In this document: positions 42,878-55,273 of the stretch, piece after piece
Numbering within the stretch: position 1 is the stretch's first letter
Layout of the letters: the number at the start of each line of letters is the position of its first letter
Assembly (NCBI GenBank): GCA_010356995.1
Contig: ML996698.1
Coordinates: 864,064 to 928,063, forward strand
Reading direction: 5' to 3'
DNA from: Trichodelitschia bisporula
Taxonomy: Eukaryota; Ascomycota; Dothideomycetes; Phaeotrichales; Phaeotrichaceae
Length of the DNA stretch: 64,000 nucleotides
The notes under the pieces: model-generated
What the model saw: only the letters and a program-made list of their open reading frames with translations
Database searches by the model: none
What the model was told of the DNA's origin: nothing
Translations under genes and position numbers: made by a program

Positions 42878-45800
42878 CTACAAGTACAAGGACTGCGCCG
42901 CCACCAGATCGCGCTTAATCCGCAACAACGCCGTCTCAAACTTCTGCCCCAACTCCTCGCTCCCCATCGTCTTACTCGCCTCCGCCATCTGCCGCATCAG
43001 CTCCTCCAGCCGGCGGAACAGGCGAATAAGCGAGCCCTCGTAGATCTCCGTCATTTTACTATAATCACATTAGCGCCCACACCATATACCAACGAAAATC
43101 CTCCCATAAACTCACCAAATCTCCGCAAAGCTCGCCCCCTTGCTCCACGCATGCACCACGGTCATCAAATCCGGCTTAAAGCTCTTGACATACTTCTCCT
43201 CATCCAGCGCCAGCTTGCTCTCGAGACTAACCTTCGCAACCACGCGCGCCTGCGCCTGAATGTCGCGGAACGGCTTCGCGAGCGCCTCCTCCACGCGGAA
43301 GGCTTCGTTGCTCTTCTCCTCGTAGATGAAACAGCTCAGACACGCCGCGCACTGTTCGGGGGTCAGTTCGTTGAAGAAGCGGTTGAAGAGCAGCTCCGTC
43401 AGGACGAGTTCGTCCCCAGTGTTGATTTCGCAGGCTACGCGCGCTTTGAGTTGGACGACTTCCGCGGCGTCGATGAAGCCTAGGCGACGCAGGACGCGCT
43501 TGCGGGCTGCGAGCTCGTCCATTTGGATCACGGATTGCGCGACGCTGATCGCTTTCTTTACGGCCTTGATCTCAGTCTTCGTGCGCACCTTCGCCGCATA
43601 CTGTTCATACACTGCCTCAAGGCGCGGCGAGCGATGCAGTGGATTAGCAAACATGCGCGCCTCCAGGACTTCAATTTTCTTTGCCGTATTAGTACCCAAA
43701 CCCTTGTTAAGCGTGTCAGGGGGAACTCCTACCCGCAGCAGCTTCTTGAACGACTCGTCCGTGATAAGCTGGTTCTCGATAGGGTCGATGAGGGCCATTC
43801 CGTCGGGGAAGCGCTTCATTACTTCATCCATTGCCTTGCGCATCGTGTTCTTCTGCTCGGCTGAGCCGCTGAAGTTCTTGGGCACGAGCATGCGCACGCT
43901 CGAAATGCTCTCCAGCGCCGTCAGCATCACGGGCACAACCTCCATGCGCCCCGGATCGCCAGTAGGCGGCGGCAACACACCAGGCGGCAAATCGGCATTA
44001 GCCTGCGTTCCGACGCTCGCATCGCTCGCCACACGCAGCAGCACATCAATCATCCAGCCCTCCTGGGGCTTCAACTTCTGTCCCTGCTGGGGCTTGCGCT
44101 CGCGAAACCCAATAACCGCGCCCCAGCCAAAGTCATATTCCATATACTTGATATGCACCAGCCGGCCATCCTGCAGAAACTGTAGCGCGTACTGCGGGTG
44201 CGTCGTGACCTCGCGCACCTCCTGCCTAAACCCATCCAACTGCGCACGCAGCTCGTAATAATCACGTATCGTAGCCTCGTCGTCAATATGCATGTCCTCA
44301 AGCTCCATCTCGAGTTCCTGAAGCCGCTTCTCGTGCGTCGACACGGAAGCCGTGTTTTGGAACTGGTAGAAGCAGCGCTCGAGCATGTACTCCGGCGACA
44401 CGCCCTCGACGCGCATCAGGTTCAGGATCATGTTGTAGCCGAGGTAGAAGGCGGAGTTGAGTTTGTCCTGCTCGCCGCGCACGATCTCTTTGGCGATTGC
44501 GGGCTCCATTTTCTCGTTGATCATGAGGATCACGACGCCGCGGTCGTCGAGGCCGCGACGCCCGGCGCGTCCGGACATTTGGATGAATTCGGAGGGTGTT
44601 ACCCAGCGCTGGGTCACGCCGTCGAACTTGCGGACACTCGTGAAGACGACTGTTTTGGCGGGCATATTAAGTCCGATGGAGAAGGTCTCGGTCGCGAAAA
44701 GGACCTTGATCAGCGACTCCTGGAACAGGATCTCGATGGTCTCCTTAAGAATAGGGAGCAGTCCAGAGTGATGTACACCGATGCCGCGCTTGAGAAGCGG
44801 CAGAATGTGCTGCACCTGCGGTAGGCTGCGGTCCTCTTCCGAGAGTGACTCGACGGCGCTCTCGAAAACCTTGACCACCATAGCCTTCTCTTCCTCGCCG
44901 TTGAACGACAGTTGGCTCATCTGCAGGGCGTAGTCCTCGCACTCGCGCTTGCTGAAGCTGAACACAATGACCGGGTTGTAGTTCTTGAGCATGATCATCT
45001 TGACCACCTTGTAAATGTCTGAGCTCTGCCCGTTGTTGCCGCCCTTGCTGATCTGCTTGTTCTTGCCCCGGCCCTTCATCTTCGCGTTCGGATCGTTCGA
45101 GTCGGCGCCAGTGCTGTCGGAAATGGCGGCCATTGCCTTTTGGAAATTCTCCTCGCGGAACTGGCCCTTCTCATCGACGATGAGGTGAATGCCGTTTGCG
45201 CCGGCGGGGAAGAAATAGTGCTGAAGAGGCGTCGGCCGGAAATCGGTGTACACAACGTGGCAGGGCTGGTTGTGTGTCTTCGTGATCCACTCGGCGAACT
45301 GCATAGCGTTGGGGATAGTGGCAGAGAGAAACACATAGTGCACCTTGTCGGGCAGCAAAATGATAGTCTCTTCCCATACCACACCGCGGGACTTGTCACG
45401 CAGGTAGTGCACCTCATCGAAGATGACCCACGCCACCTCGCGCATAATCTCCGAGCCACGGTACAGCATAGACCGCAGAATCTCCGTCGTCATAACCAGA
45501 CATGTTGCCGTCGGGTTGATGGTCACATCGCCCGTCATCAAGCCGACATCGCCAAAGTCTGCAGTGAACTCGCGGTACTTTTGGTTGCTCAGCGCCTTGA
45601 TCGGACTCGTGTAGATGACGCGCTGGTTATTCTTTAAACACTGTGCGATCGCGTACTCCGCCACCACCGTCTTGCCGGCACTGGTGTGGGCCGACACCAG
45701 CACGCTCTCATTCCGCTCAATCGAGGCAATCGAGACTTGTTGGAAGGGGTCGAGAGGGAAGGGATATGTCCGTGCGGGCTCTGCGGGCGCCTTGTGCTTG

Positions 45801-46189
45801 GAAATGGGCGTGTAGTCGTAGTCGGGTGGGAGAGCAACTTGATGCCGGACTTGATGCGAGAGCACTACAGTGGCATCTTCATTTAGTGTCTGCAACCCTC
45901 CCGACGCTGCCATCTCACGCGACTGCTCTGTCTCAAATGTGTCCGTCACCACAGGATCGACGTCCACATCCCGGCGCTGACGCTTATGGTCCGGCTCGCC
46001 CATGGTAATGTCGCCATCGTGATCAGGCTTTGAAACAGGTACAGACTCCGGCGCCTGGCTCTTGTCGCTGCCATTCTGCTGTGTTGCTTTCGGTTGACCG
46101 CTGGCGTTCCGCTTGCTGGCTTTCTTTGATTTTGTGGGAGGTTGGGCAGCGGGCGGCTCCTCGTCGAAGACGTCAAAGAGGTCGTCCAT
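42878..46189 (-). CDS. mtr4: MTR4/FRH exosome-cofactor RNA helicase
   Basis: This Ski2-like DEVH-box helicase feeds RNA to the nuclear exosome as part of TRAMP; in Neurospora the orthologue (FRH) is also a clock component. Exons on the minus strand are 46189-43116 and 43058-42878, giving 1084 aa. Visible are Walker A ([16 protein letters not shown]), [29 protein letters not shown], the SAT motif (LSATIPNA), [15 protein letters not shown] and the arginine finger [10 protein letters not shown]. The arch/KOW insert and the C-terminal helical domain follow. A 57-nt intron joins FAEI to [21 protein letters not shown], restoring the invariant C-terminus. I chose [11 protein letters not shown] as the start; upstream in-frame residues are atypical. 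Confidence 0.97.
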
Positions 46190-46524
46190 GGTTTGTAGCC
46201 AGTAAGAGAAGTAAAAAAATGAGAAACCAAGTTGTGTAGAGGTGGAGATCCTGTGCAGAGATCGTAGTTCGCGTACAAGGGTTGTCAAAAGTCAAGCTCG
46301 TGAAATGTTCAACCGGCAGAACGAGGCCAAGGCGGGGCCCGGGAAAACCTGAGGGGCACGGACCCCTTGAGCCAAGGGCAAGCTTGGCGCTTCGATTCCG
46401 CACAGCTCTGCCGGAACATCACGCAACATTCCGACTCCACCTCTCCTTCCATCTCCGCTCCACCACCGCAACCGTACGCAATTGACTCTCGAAGCTTAGA
46501 TATCGCAGGAACTGACGTTGCTAG
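46190..46524. promoter_or_regulatory. Bidirectional promoter of MTR4 (-) and COX8 (+)
   Basis: Only 335 bp separate two divergent start codons, so the two leaders and core promoters must share this space. I identified no named motif. Confidence 0.6.
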
Positions 46525-46855
46525 ATGCTTGCCCGGCCCGTCCTGCGCTCTGCGTCCTCCGCTGTTGCCCGCCGCGGCTTCACCTCCACCCGCGCGCGCT
46601 TGTCCAGCCCGTACCACTATCCCGAGGGCCCGCGCAGCAACATTCCCTTCAACCCGTTGACGCGCTTCTTCGCTCTGCGTTACTGGGGCTTCATGGGTTC
46701 GTGTGCATGGCAATAGGTGTGGCGAGCATAGAGCTAATGTGCGCAGCTACCGGCTTCTTCGCGCCGTTCGGCATTGCCTGTAGGTTCCAGCTTCTGTGTC
46801 ATATTCTCCTACTGACGTCTCGCCAGGGTGGCAAATGTACAAGAACAAGCCGTAG
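46525..46855 (+). CDS. cox8: Cytochrome c oxidase subunit 8 (VIIc-like), mitochondrial
   Basis: This is a small nuclear-encoded membrane subunit of respiratory complex IV. Exons are 46525-46696, 46747-46779 and 46827-46855, giving 77 aa. The first 25 residues form an Arg/Ser/Ala presequence (MLARPVLRSASSAVARRGFT). The mature part has the family pattern YHYPEGPRSNIPFNP..RFFALRYWGFM, then a single membrane helix assembled by splicing (ATGFFAPFGIA, WWQMYKNKP). The 33-nt middle exon is small. The frame is intact. Assignment to the Cox8/VIIc family rests on 'PEGP.SN.PF' and the size. Confidence 0.88.
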
Positions 46856-47394
46856 ATGGTTGGTACCGATTCTGCGCGACTTGGAGCGATGATGAGGGCG
46901 GGATCAAGCCCACACTGTACACAAGCCAGATAGACTTCATTGACTCTTGTGAACTGAGTGCATTGGATGTGGAAGTTGTGAGCTTCCTATGGTGCTGGCC
47001 CGAGCTGAATGACCTGCAACCTTACTACAGCTTTGCTCCGCTCTGCCGAGGATGGAGCTGTCGAGCCGAGCCCTGCAAGACGACACATGCACCCGGCTAT
47101 CCAATTCCTTTTCTTTGCACGACTGTGCTCCCCGTGTATCACTTTTGAAGCATGTTCTCTCTGGGGGCATCAATTGACGGCCATTCTGAAGTTGACTGTC
47201 GGCATGGAGGATGTGGTGGTCCCACCTTCTCTGAGGCTTGACCCATGTTGATGCCAAGAATGACCGCATTTATGCCTGCACTTTTCGTGTGCCTCTGCAG
47301 CCTGTGACTGCTAAACACCACTCAAGTCAAGCTCCGTCCACCCCACCTCTTGATGCTCTGATCGTCTTCTCGTCAATTGGGGAACCCAAGAAAA
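46856..47394. other. Intergenic between COX8 and ELP1
   Basis: The 540 bp between two plus-strand genes hold the COX8 3' end and the ELP1 promoter. No gene is seen. Confidence 0.5.
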
Positions 47395-50300
47395 ATGAGG
47401 AATTTACGGAACATCCAGAGGTCGGCCATCACGTTCCCCGAAGAAGGCCTGCCGCCCTCCGCATGCACTTGGGATGTCGAAAACAACTCTCTCATATGCG
47501 TCTTTGGCCCCGCGCCATGCAGCACACTCATCGAACTTAAACGTGTAAAGTTCTATCCCAACGATGACGAGCGGCACCATATGATTGCCTCATGGGACGC
47601 CCCATGTCCGAACCCGGATACGGCCTGCGACAAGGTCTTAGATGTCCACTACTTCCCGGACACGGCCTCGTACTGCCTGATTCTGGCGGGCGGGGATATC
47701 GTCGTTGTGAGAGAGGATCCCCTGGCCGGAGAAGAGTTGCTGGAGATTGTGGGCTCTGTCGACGCCGGGATCACTGCCGCCGCCTGGTCCCCAGACGAAG
47801 AGCTCCTGAGCATATGTACCAAAGCGGGCACCTTCCTTCTCATGTCACGAGACTTCGAGAATGTGGCCGATGTTTCCTTTTCTCCCGAAGACATCAAGGC
47901 GTCAAACCATGTCTCTGTCGGTTGGGGCAAGGCGGAAACGCAGTTTAAAGGCAAGCGAGCTAAAACGCTGCATGATCCCACCATGCCCGAGAAGGTGGAC
48001 GAAGGTGTACTCAGTGAATTCGACGACATGAGAGTAACCATCTCCTGGAGGGGCGACGGGGCTTACGTCGCCGTCAACGCCGTCGAAGGTTCTCGCCGGA
48101 TGATCCGCGTCCTCTCGCGCGAGGGCGTCCTCGACAGCGTGAGCGAGCCAGTTGACAACCTCGAAGGGGCACTCAGTTGGAGACCCGCCGGCAACATCAT
48201 CGCCGGCATTCAGCGCCGCACAGACCAGACCGCTGTGGTCTTCTTCGAACGCAACGGCCTCCACCACGGCTCCTTCCCCTTGCGGCTCTCCGATGCCGAG
48301 AAGGTCGATTGGGGTAGTAAAATAGAGCTGAAGTGGAACGTAGACTCCACCGTCCTGGCAGTCTGTTTTGTGGATAGGGTCCAGTTGTGGACGATGGGCA
48401 ACTATCACTATTACCTCAAGCAGGAAATACGGCTTCCCGGTCCCCAGGATCTATTTGGAGGCTTGATCTGGCATCCAGAGCGGCCGCTTCAATTGGCTAT
48501 TTTTGGCACTTATGGCAAAGGTATGCCCTCGGGTGGCCTGTCGGCGACTACTCATGTGGCAGATATTGTCCTCTTACTGGATTACACCACGGTTGTCGCC
48601 AAGGGACCCGTCACTCCCCCTGATGACTATGGGGTCGTATCAGTAATCGATGGCCGTAAGTTTCCCAACCGGTTCCATATATAGCTAAAAGCGTAGGTAA
48701 CCTCTTGCTCACCCCGCTCCGCCATGGAAACGTGCCGCCGCCTATGGCTCTCCATGAACTGCACCTGGAGCACAACATCGTCGACGTGGCGATGGACCCC
48801 CTCAGCAGCTGTCTGGCCGTCCTGGACTTCGCCGGCTTCAGCGTCTACGAGTACAAGATCTCGTCCAAGAAAGCCCCTGCACCAAAACTACTTGAAAGGC
48901 GATACTTTGAGGAACCGCACATGGTTCCGTATCAGCTTGTCATCGGGGGTCAGGATGAACTGTATATCCTTGCGCACGACTGGAAGAACAACCGAGATGC
49001 CATTTTTCTCATCGACAAAGAGATATACGGCTACACCGAGCCGCGAATCTCCACCATGTTTCTAGCTATTGGTCACAAAGAGCTCTGCGTTGAGAATGTT
49101 GCCGGCCATGTCAAGCTTATCCCGTCGGTTTCGGGCGTTGACATTCCGCAAGACGTGACAAGTCCGCCCGTTTTCTGTCCGCAGGTCGAGCAAATCAAGC
49201 GCGGAGAAGAGGTACGTGGGTTTCTATTTGACGTATTATGCTCATCTGGACAGCATATTACTATCGGGCTGTCTTCCAGTGGTCAGCTGTACGCCAATGA
49301 CCGCCTCTTGACCTCTAGCTGCACGTCGTTCCTCGTCACTCCGGCGCATCTAATCTTCACAACGACTCAGCACCTTCTCAAATTTGCCCACCTTACCGCG
49401 GTTGAAGGTGAGTGCCGTTACCTGTGTTTACCCATCTAACTTTGCAGAACTCGAAGTCCCACCTGACGAGCCGGAGACCGATGAGCGATGCCGCAGCATC
49501 GAACGTGGGGCCCGACTAGTGACGGTAATCCCGTCGGCATCGTCTCTGGTACTTCAAATGCCACGTGGAAACCTGGAGACGATATACCCCCGTGCACTTG
49601 TGCTCGCCAGCATCCGTAACGACATCGCCGAACTGAACTACAAGGCTGCATTCCTCACGTGCCGGAAGCAGCGGGTGGACATGAATATCCTGCACGATCA
49701 TGCCCCACAGCAGTTCATGGAGTGTGTCAATGTTTTCATTGAACAGATCAGGAGTGTTGAACACATTGACTTATTTTTATCCCAACTTCGGTAAGTCCTA
49801 CCCGCCTGGAAGTTGCCTCTAACATTAAGTAGGGAGGAAGATGTCTCTAAGACCATGTACAAAGAGACTTTGAGGCAAGCAGGTGCAGCCACTGCCACCG
49901 CGGAGGAGGCTCAGAAGATCGCGACGCTAGCAACAGTCGCATCAGAGTCCAAGATAAACCGTATCTGCGACGCATTCCTGAAAGCCCTCGAGGACCGGCG
50001 AGCCACTAACCTCCAAAACATCATCACTGCAAATGTCTGCAAATCCCCCCCGGATCTAGAAGGCGGGTTGACCGTCGTTGCCAAACTTCGAGGTAAGTAT
50101 TCCACACACTACCTGCATCTCTAATCCGCCCAGCGCTAGATGAATCCCTGGCCGAAACGGCAGCCGAGCACATCTGCTTCCTCGCCGACGTGAACAAACT
50201 CTACGACACCGCACTCGGGATGTACGACCTCGACCTCGCTCTTGTCATAGCCCAGCAATCCCAAAAAGACCCACGGGAATACCTCCCCTACCTCCAAACA

Positions 50301-51518
50301 CTCCAGACCCTCCCCCCCCTACGCCAGCACTTCACAATCGACAACGACCTCGGCCGCCACTCCAAAGCCCTGTCCTCCCTCCACGAGCTCGACGCCTTCG
50401 ACGAACTCGCCGCCTACGCCGAAAAACACGCCCTCTACGCCCCCGCCATAGATCTGTACAAGTACAACCCCGCCCGCCTCGCAGCCCTCACCCGTCTCTA
50501 CGCCGCGCACCTCGCGTCCAACAACCGCAACCACGAAGCCGGTCTTGCCTATGAGTCGCTCTCTGATTACGCCGCTGCGCTCGCCGCTTACCGCGCCGCT
50601 GCGTCCTGGCGCGAGGCCCTCTCCTGCGCGACGCTGATCCCGCTTCCGGAGGCTGAGATTGCAAGTCTAGCGGAGAGTTTGGCCGAGGGCCTGGTCGAAG
50701 CGAAGGAGTACACCGACGCGGCGACCGTGTACCTGGATTACCTAGACGCCCCCACCTCGGCTGCCCGCGAGCTGTGCAAGGCGTATGCGTTCGCCGACGC
50801 GCTGCGCCTCGTCGGACTCAAGCGCCAACCCGCCTTGCTCGAAGTCGTGGACGCGGGGCTTGTGGATGGCTTTGGTGCTATGACGGAGTTGCTGGCTGAG
50901 TGCAAGGGCCAATTGCACGCGCAGGTGCCGCGGCTGCGCGAGTTGAGGGTGAAGAAGGCGGCTAACCCGCTGGCGTTTTACGCGGGGGATGCGGAGCCGG
51001 GTGAGGGGGGGGATTTTCCGGATAATGTCAGTCTTGCGCCGACGGATGCGAGTACGTCCGGTGGGACGTTTTTGACTAGGTATACGGGGAAAACGGGCGG
51101 GACGGCGGGGACGGGGGTTAGTCGGCGGACGAGTAAGAATCGGCGGAGGGAGGAGAGGAAGAGGGCACGGGGGAAGAAGGGGAGTGTGTATGAGGAGGAG
51201 TATTTGATTAAGTCGATTGGACGGCTGGTGGAGAGGGTTAATGCGGTTAATGGGGAGGTGGGGCGGTTGGTTGAGGGGCTGGTTAGGAGGGGGATGAGGG
51301 AGAGGGCGCAGGCGGTTGAAGGGGGGATGAGGGATGTTGTGGGGATTTGTGAGGGGGTTGTGGGGGAGGTTTTCTCTGCTGCTAAGAAGATGGGAGAAGA
51401 GGAGGGGGAGAGGCCTGTGGGGGCGGATGGGGTGCTGTGGGATTCGTTGGAGGAGACGAGGACGGGATCGGTGGCGCCGGTTGTGAAGGCGTTTGAGAGG
51501 TTGAGTTTGCTGGAGTAG
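47395..51518 (+). CDS. elp1: Elongator complex subunit 1 (IKI3)
   Basis: This is the scaffold of Elongator, which makes the carboxymethyl side chain on wobble uridines of tRNA. Exons are 47395-48655, 48697-49407, 49448-49790, 49833-50092 and 50134-51518; total coding length is 3960 nt (1319 aa). I chose ATG 47395 because MRNL is the conserved Elp1 N-terminus. The first half is two WD40 propellers (LAGGDIVVVRED; AAAWSPDEELLSICTKAGTF; SWRGDGAYVAVNA). The second half is TPR-like helices (FIEQIRSVEHIDLFLSQLREED; LDESLAETAAEHICFLADVN). The late basic element SRRTSKNRRREERKRARGKK matches the tRNA-binding or nuclear-localisation segment of the family. All four introns are only 40-42 nt. Nothing looks broken. 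Confidence 0.97.
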
Positions 51519-52414
51519 TTCTAGTTCTAGAGGGGAGTGGATGAAGGTTAATAAAAGCGAGCACCATATTTTCGCGCATTGCTCAACTACTCGACTGGTT
51601 GGTGTTACACGCCTACTCACTGGGAAGCCCACCAGTAGGCAAGCCAGCTCAGCCGATATAAAGACAACTCCTGGTGGCAATATGCTGCTACTCTCACGGT
51701 TGCAGATGACCTGGTTATGGAAAGCGCATTCTTACGTAAGCCAAGGACACGACGCAATGCGAGTATGATAGAAAGGAAGGAGTAAATGAGAATACTAGAC
51801 ATCGTGTATTAAATTCTCGAAGTCTCTGACTCTTCCTTTCCTCGTCTTTCATCAAATCTTCACCATTTCCATCTTGTTTCCACGTTCCCGTGAGCCCTGC
51901 AGTATATCCGCGGACATGTCCGTTCCACGATGATTTATCACGAGCCGGGCATGTGAGGGGCGGCAATCGTCATGAAGCCAGCATGGCGCGCCCGTCCATG
52001 TTGTAAGAACATTATTGTCTTACAAATCTTCCGACCCGTTTCAACAAACGCCTTCCCCTAAAGAACGACCAGTCGGGCAAGCCCGCTAAGCCAAAGAGAG
52101 AACCAAATCCTCGAAATGATATGTTGCCGTCCTTACCAAAACGTCAAAGCAATCCAGCAGAAAAGCCGACTGTAACCCTACGGTAAACAACATCCAATGG
52201 GAACCTCCTTCAACCTCCCCACACGGCAGACCCCAAATTCCACCTCCCCAGATGGCCGTCTGGGGTGAGACTCTTAGGCGACCGGTGTGGTCATGATTTC
52301 TTCGAAGAGCCCTCAGACACGAAAACCAGATCCAATACACCCCACCTCATCCAGCCGCCGCTCAAGAAGGTGATGCAGACAAGGCATTCGAATCCTTTGC
52401 AGGAAGAATCCCAC
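51519..52414. other. Convergent intergenic region
   Basis: The ELP1 gene and the orphan gene at 52.4 kb end here. No further gene is seen. Confidence 0.5.
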
Positions 52415-53059
52415 TTACTCCTCATTCTCTGTCTCATTTTTCCTAAACTGGAATTTTTTAGCATACTCCGCAGGTGTGATGCTGATGTTTTTATCAGAAG
52501 AACGCTACAACGGCGAGGGAAGGGGAGTTCTCACCGTGGCAGGAGGGCCATTTTCGACAGCTCCTGCACAACATCTCTCAAGGGTTCTTCCGCAGCGATG
52601 CGGGCTATTTCCGTCTCGAGGGCATCGAGGGCTTCTTGGATGCTGCCCAGGGCGGTATTGGACGTGCTGATCGCCCTCTGGAGGTTGTCCGGCGAGGTCC
52701 TGAAAATGAGTAAGACCTGAAGGGCAGTGACAGGGGAAAACCTACGCAGATGGAAGGGCACGAATATCACTCAAGGCCGTTAGGAGCGACAAAGTTCCGC
52801 GGTGGAACTGTCCTAGGATGCGGTGGATTTTGGCGGTGGCCTGGTAGCTGAGTTGCTGGGACAGGACGCTGGCATGGAGGTTTTGGCTGAAGCTGCTTAG
52901 GAGTTTGTGGTCGTAGAACTGGAATTCGTTGAGGATGCGCTGGAGGGGTTCTTTGGCCTCCTGGGGGAGTGCATCCCCGATTAGAAGGACGAAGCCAAAA
53001 TCGGTATAGCAGCCGCTTGTGCGGAAGCACTCGTGGAGGCGCTCGTTCAGTGATACCAT
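52415..53059 (-). CDS. Orphan helical protein, three exons
   Basis: I do not recognise a family. Three exons on the minus strand fit in phase: 53059-52746, 52699-52535 and 52481-52415, giving 181 aa. Both introns have good borders (GTAGGT...TTTCAG; GTGAGA...CATCAG). The predicted product is almost wholly alpha-helical, with heptad-like segments (LQRILNEFQFYDHKLLSSF; LQRAISTSNTALGSIQEALD; ALETEIARIAAEEPLRDVVQ). It ends in a charged tail (FQFRKNETENEE). The upstream minus-strand frame (53238-53048), with a 15-bp repeat inside, overlaps the start by a few codons and may be a uORF. A longer N-terminus from exons near 53.3-53.6 kb is possible. Confidence 0.55.
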
Positions 53060-53096
53060 TGTATCGAGATGTTTGGGAGTGTTGAGTGCGAGGATG

Positions 53097-53186
53097 GGAG
53101 ACCTGAAGATGAGAGACCTGAAGATGAGTGACTTGAAAATGAGAGACCTGGGAATGAGAGACTCTGGAGATCAGAGACCTGGGGAG
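53097..53186. repeat. 15-bp minisatellite, about six units
   Basis: Units of the type GAGAGACCTGAAGAT repeat six times with few changes; the fifth unit is 16 bp. It lies 38 bp upstream of the orphan gene's start codon, within its leader. Confidence 0.85.
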
Positions 53187-55273
53187 CTGAACCATGATTA
53201 GGTTGTGAAAGCGTGGAATCGATATCACTCTGGGTCATGATTTAGGCCGGACCCAAGATACCTCAGAGCTTACCAATGGCACCAGACTCGGGCTTCGGGG
53301 TTCCGTAGCTTGAGGAGGGTTTAAAGTCGTCCCTCCGACCACCGTTCAGCTTTCGTCGTAATGATGAGTTCTGGGGGGATACTAACGACGAACGATATTC
53401 AGATGCTGACGAAATTTCGTCAGTTGGACCGGGTCGAGGAAGCATCACATACCCACTCCAAACGTCTCAGATGTACCTTCTCTTCGTGTTCAGCAAAGCA
53501 GAAGGCGGCAAGTTCCTGCATGGTGGCAACGAAGGGGAGGTACAACTCCGACATTTTTGGAGCAGGTAAGTGCTGTTTACCCGGCCTGGTCCAACGGTCC
53601 ACTCTGACTGAGTCTCCTAGATCGCCAGTTTTTACGATTGCCTCACGCACATGTCAGCGGCCTGACATCCTTTCCTAGACCGCTTCAATCAAAGAACAGA
53701 ACTCGACACGCGTGGCTAGCCTGTGCCCACTCAGCTTTGGGGAATCAGGCCATCTATACGCGGTCGCTGAACGGAGTGATGAGCAGTGAAAACCTGGTGA
53801 CCAGAATATTGGCTCCCAAACTTCGAGGCCATTCCCTAAGGTCACTCCCACAGACGGGTTAGGGGTGGGTTAGGGCGATACCGTCAACATTCCTACTGTG
53901 GCGGATACCGATCGGCTCTAGTGGAATTTCACTGATGAAATTTAGATGGTATCGACTGTATTCCTTGATCTGAACTGGCTTTGCTTGACCCAGATCGTGG
54001 AGATGCTCCCGGCCTCAAATCGGCTGCCGTTAGCGGACACCGCCATAAGTTTACGCCGAAAGGCCCTCCGGACCACCGAAGACGTCCAGTCTCGCGTGTT
54101 CTTCTACATTATACTTCTGGTACAGATCTCCCTTCTCCATGCAGTCGACCTTGCGACTATGAATCGGGAAGAAGCGAAGAACACTCGTCAGGCGAGATGT
54201 TCGATGTCAACAGTCGGTATCTAAGGAACTTCGATTTTTGAACTGATTAGATAGTCCTACTGAGCTAGTGCCGGTTTATGGCAACATGTTGAAGCTCAGA
54301 TGTCAAGCGTTCCACTTGCTTGATGTTGTTACATTTGGCTGTGAAGAGTTGCCGACCGGGCCGACGTTGGGACAGGCGGACCGGAATAACCCCGACCCGT
54401 CTGGAGAACGACACCACCAACAAGGAGAGGAAAAACCGTGATAGCTTCCATCGGTCGATCTTGTACAGCCGAGCCATCATGACTGACATTCGTGCAAATT
54501 ATCTACTGCATCTCCCTCCAGTGGCCTCGGTGTTTTGACACGGACCGAGGGAGATTCCGGAAGGTCGTGACGCCGCAGCCCCTACGAGTAAGGTAAATGG
54601 CGTTTCAGCGAACGTCGCACCATCCCGGGCGTCGCTCAAACGCCCTCCCACGAGGAAACACATCGCGACAATTTCGCTATTCAGCCCTGTATCTAACATC
54701 CCAACATCATCTTGACAGCTGACCTTATCTCGTCTGAACAGCCGGTGACGATCTGATGCTCATACCCAACAACCTCCCCATCTTCGCCCCGTCTGCATCT
54801 CAGCAAACCCGAAACTCCAAGATCCCACCTGGAACATAGCTGCCCTCCCCGTCCTGATGCCACCTTTCAAGAAGCCCACGATCGCGAACATGGGCCCTGG
54901 CGCCCACGGCTCGCCCAGTGTATCCGACTCGTTTTACCGCAGTCTCACGCCCACTCTGCCCCCCGCCCCGCGCTCCACCTGACAGTCCATCCGTGCCTGC
55001 GACCAACGTGAATCACTCCGCGCGCACACACCATGATCTCTTCCGTCGCGACACTTGCAGGCCAGAGCTTCCCAACGGTATGTCCTAGCAACATCTAGTG
55101 TGCTCGTGGCCGTTTGGTTTCGCGCGGCCTATCCTGTCTCGCCCAAGCGCTTGTACCTGCATCCCGGATTCGGGGCTAGCCGAGTCGAGCACAATGCTTC
55201 GCGTTTCAATGGTTTTATAAGAGTGCGGTGTGCGCGTGGTGTTGGCGACCGGTTGCGCGCTTTTCCTTTCAAG
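53187..55273. other. Intergenic with unresolved frames
   Basis: Minus-strand frames at 53263-53650 contain protein-like text (MSELYLPFVATMQELAAFCF) and a GTATGT...GTCAG intron-like segment, but I could not assemble a gene in phase. Frames at 53946-54241 are likewise unassigned. The last 250 bp are the promoter of the PEBP-like gene. Confidence 0.4.

Noticed and set aside
43326-44258. 310-codon plus-strand frame inside MTR4
   Set aside because: Antisense shadow of the helicase, with Arg/Ser-rich composition.
53097-53186. Short direct repeats as a CRISPR-like array
   Set aside because: Units are contiguous, without spacers, in a eukaryotic genome; it is a minisatellite.
53857-53876. Two GGGTTAGGG motifs, telomere-like
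   Set aside because: Only two imperfect units; too short to be an interstitial telomere.
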